From contig NC_031480.1 of the NCBI RefSeq assembly GCF_000006565.2, positions 2,299,975 to 2,363,974 on the forward strand: a DNA stretch of 64,000 bases, given 5' to 3'. Origin of the DNA: Toxoplasma gondii ME49 (taxonomy: Eukaryota; Apicomplexa; Conoidasida; Eucoccidiorida; Sarcocystidae). The translations under genes were made by a program, and so were the position numbers. The notes under the pieces were generated by a model, which was given only the letters and a program-made list of their open reading frames with translations, searched no databases and was not told where the DNA came from. The first letter of the stretch is position 1, and each line of letters opens with the position of its first letter. Of this stretch, positions 61,421 to 64,000 are shown piece after piece.

Positions 61421-64000
61421 AAGACGAAGCAGCGCTTAAGCAGAGAGGAGAACGAGAGGGCGTCGCTAGTGAAAGAATAATTGGCAGCGCCGCTCACAAC
61501 GATGAGCGGAGAGAGAGAGTAAAGGAGGTAGGGTGCAGATGAGATCATTGAAAGACTTACACAGGTGGTTAGTCCACTGTCACTGGAGAGACCTGATTTG
61601 TTGCACCTTAGAAAGAAAGGGTCAGTGTCCTGAAAGTGCCAAAGGAGCACAGTCGAAGTAGTCTCTTTCTACGAAACGCGGATGCACTTTTGCATTGGCA
61701 TGCCCGGAAGTCGCTTGTCCGTTGAAGCGAGACGCGTTTGGCAACATATCAGGCAGGTATTCGCTGCATTTCCGTAGGGGGCGGCTGTTGATACCACATT
61801 TGGTAAAAGTGGCAGCGAGTATTAATGTCCAGTATTGCTCCTTGCCTACAAGATTTAATAAAACGCAGATGACCATACGCGAGCTCCAGGGCCTTTATAC
61901 AGTGCCTCCAGTGTCGTTGAGTTGCATTCGCGGCAGCATTCATCGCGACAGGCATAGATGACGACGGCAGTCTTGTTTTCAGTGAAATGCCTTTCCCTCT
62001 CGTAATTGCAAGCCAGCCTCACAGCGGTTTTATCGAGGGATGTACTGATTGGGCACACGGCAGTGTCACATTCGACAGTACGGACTAGTGGGGACGCACA
62101 CATACCTGCGAGGCGCTCATTATTTCCGTGGAACTGAACCGAGAGAGCCGCGTCTTGTCCATGCGCCCAGGCAGGCCAGCAGGCAGTCTGATGTGAGGAA
62201 CTTGTTTCCCGGCAGCGACAGCCCCTTTCATTTGCAGCTGTGGTCCCAGTTTCGTGCCCAGAACCGTACAGAATTTTGCGATTATTTCTTGCGTATCCGA
62301 GCCTGCAGCGTCCCTGTTGTACGTAATTAGCGTTTGCTGGCCGGGAAGAAACATGAGAGAAAGACATCGTTTTGCGCTCTCGTTCGTTACCCTGTCTTCC
62401 GGCGGTATTTTGGCGCACTGTACGAGCCTTGATGGTGTATAAACCCGAGAATAGCAAAGGGGCGTGCCAAAATGCGCGGCGTCTCGGACTTTCTACCTTT
62501 TACCGACAGCGTACGTATGCGTGAGTGTATGCATGTACCTGTATAAATGTGGACGTGAGATCGTTACACCTACATGCGCATGTGTAGATACTCTTCCATT
62601 TGACGTACGAAACTGGGTTCTTTATTGGACGCGAAACAAAAACACCGCGGGGTGCGAACTGCACCAGCATGCTTGCGTGCGTCAATCTCGCATTGTGGAA
62701 AATGTCTTCGAAACACACAGTGTGATGTCGATGACGACAGGTTACAGAACGTAACCACGGAATAGGAAGACGTCATAAAGGAGGAAGACACAACACTTTT
62801 AAATTTGCAAGGAAGAAGCAGCTTTGCATCCTGTAGTGTCTGATGCTTCGTGTGCAACAAAGGTCCCAGTCAATGAAGACAACTCCATTCTCAGTTCCGG
62901 AAAGATGCTATGCTATAGAACTTCCATCACGTTGCCGACTGAAGAACGTGTGTGTCATTGCAGTATGAACTGCAGAATCGATTTTGAAAAAATCCTGAAC
63001 CTGCGTTTCTGGCAATAGGCACACAACTCGCTTACAGGGGTCGGCGCGGGACACGGCGAACAGACTACGATGACGTCTACAAATTACTTGTCGAGGCAAC
63101 ACACATGCTGGATTCTCCGCCACTCGAATTACATTTTTCAAGAGAACATATGTTTTAAAGGATCTGCCAAAATAACAATCACCTAGCTGCCTACGTCAGT
63201 GGCAGCGGCATGGCTTTGACCTGTAATTGCTTTTCCGGTTAAAAACACCTACGAGAGCGGCGGTGGCTGGAATGACACGTGGACGGTGGCACACAGAGGG
63301 TCTGAGAAGCTTGATATGAGGTATTATTCACATTTGTTCCTCAAATTACACGCATATGGAAGAAGGCAACTGTTCACACCCGTGAGATGTATAATTGTTG
63401 CACCCCCGTTTCATTTTCAGCACTGAGAGCATTCACCGTTTGCTTGTCCTCCATGTTGGTGCAGCTATTTTTTTCGTTTCTTGCTGGAGTTATTACCATT
63501 CTCTTGCACTACAATATTTTCGCCTTTTCGTTTTCAATACACGCAACAGAATGACTTTGTCTCCGTACCATGCCATTGCTTCCCATCGAAGTACAGACTC
63601 TCCGCTGTCTTGTGTACCAACCTTATCACGACCTTCCTCCTATCTGTGTGCGTCGTGTTATGCTCTTCCTCTCTCACTGGCTTGCACTTCGTTCTCAGTT
63701 TTGGCTCCTCTGGCTTCGAAACGATTTCTTGCTACACTCCCTCTTTCACTTTTATGCGAAACTCACTACTCTGGGCGAAACATTTCGCGCTTCTGTTATG
63801 TTGAGCGTCGTGCAAGGACGTGCGTTCCACCGGAAGAGCAGCCAACAAAAAAAAGAGAACCAAAAACGATCTACGCACAACATAGAGAAAGCAGTGTGTT
63901 TCCTCCTGCGCCGATGAGGAGTATTCAACTAAAAATTTGGAAATTCGTTACCAAGGAAGAACAGGAGCTCTCCTCCCTTACAAGTACGCTTATGTCACAG
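61421..64000. other. Unresolved 3' end of window
   Basis: About 2.6 kb holding the 3' UTR of the 2525-aa gene and a possible minus-strand exon at 62106-62354. Around 63.4-63.8 kb the plus strand is pyrimidine-rich, as expected of leader or intron sequence. No other gene was supported. Confidence 0.35.
62106..62354 (-). CDS. Possible first exon of an unidentified minus-strand gene (partial)
   Basis: ATG at 62354 opens an 83-codon stretch ending at a strong donor (TCGCAG|GTATGTG). Its composition is protein-like: DTQEIIAKFCTVLGTKLGP, then a basic part HIRLPAGLPGRMDKTRLSRF. A possible continuation after AAAACAAG at about 61970 gives a Cys-rich tail (CRDECCREC) and a stop at 61855, but that acceptor lacks a pyrimidine tract. 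No family recognised. Convergent with the 2525-aa gene if real. Confidence 0.3.

Noticed and set aside
1..64000. CRISPR arrays, insertion sequences, rRNA genes, viral genes, telomere repeats
   Set aside because: None seen on either strand; the window is typical eukaryotic gene-bearing sequence.

Overview
The window reads as a nuclear chromosome segment of a coccidian apicomplexan, most likely Toxoplasma gondii or a close relative (Hammondia, Neospora). The reasons are roughly balanced base composition, intron-rich genes with GT-AG introns of 200-1000 bp, (TA)n tracts in introns, large low-complexity insertions inside otherwise conserved enzymes, TGCATGC motifs between genes, and a cluster of EGF-domain microneme-type surface proteins. 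No bacterial, plasmid, phage or CRISPR features were seen. Gene models were built by hand from reading frames, splice signals and phase, without alignment software.

Region 1 (1-8.5 kb, plus strand): three tandem genes for type I membrane proteins with EGF-like domains. The third has a chitin-binding-like domain, ten EGF-like domains, one membrane segment and a 58-residue tail, which is the architecture of the microneme protein MIC8. The first is a shorter relative (chitin-binding-like domain plus five EGF-like domains). The second has four EGF-like domains only.

Region 2 (12.4-23.6 kb, minus strand): a 12-exon gene for an unusually long (about 1877 aa) dipeptidyl-peptidase IV-family serine peptidase. 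Its Ser, Asp and His are spaced exactly as in human DPP4.

Region 3 (28.0-42.9 kb, minus strand): a 16-exon gene for a P4-type ATPase (phospholipid flippase) of about 2253 aa, roughly twice the usual length because of three large insertions. Just downstream is a small three-exon gene whose first exon appears frameshifted.

Region 4 (48.4-61.4 kb, plus strand): a short gene resembling RNase P/MRP subunit Rpp20/POP7, then a seven-exon gene for a predicted 2525-aa protein. That protein has membrane segments near its N-terminus, long low-complexity stretches and three C-terminal copies of a GTP-[ML] motif. I do not recognise it.

The genes do not form an obvious pathway. The microneme cluster belongs to secretion and invasion and the flippase to membrane asymmetry; the peptidase and the RNase P-like protein are housekeeping types. 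The gaps of 2-5.6 kb are mostly UTR, promoter or unresolved sequence. The most interesting points are the microneme cluster, the two giant enzymes, the unrecognised 2525-aa protein with an optional terminal intron, and the frameshifted small gene.
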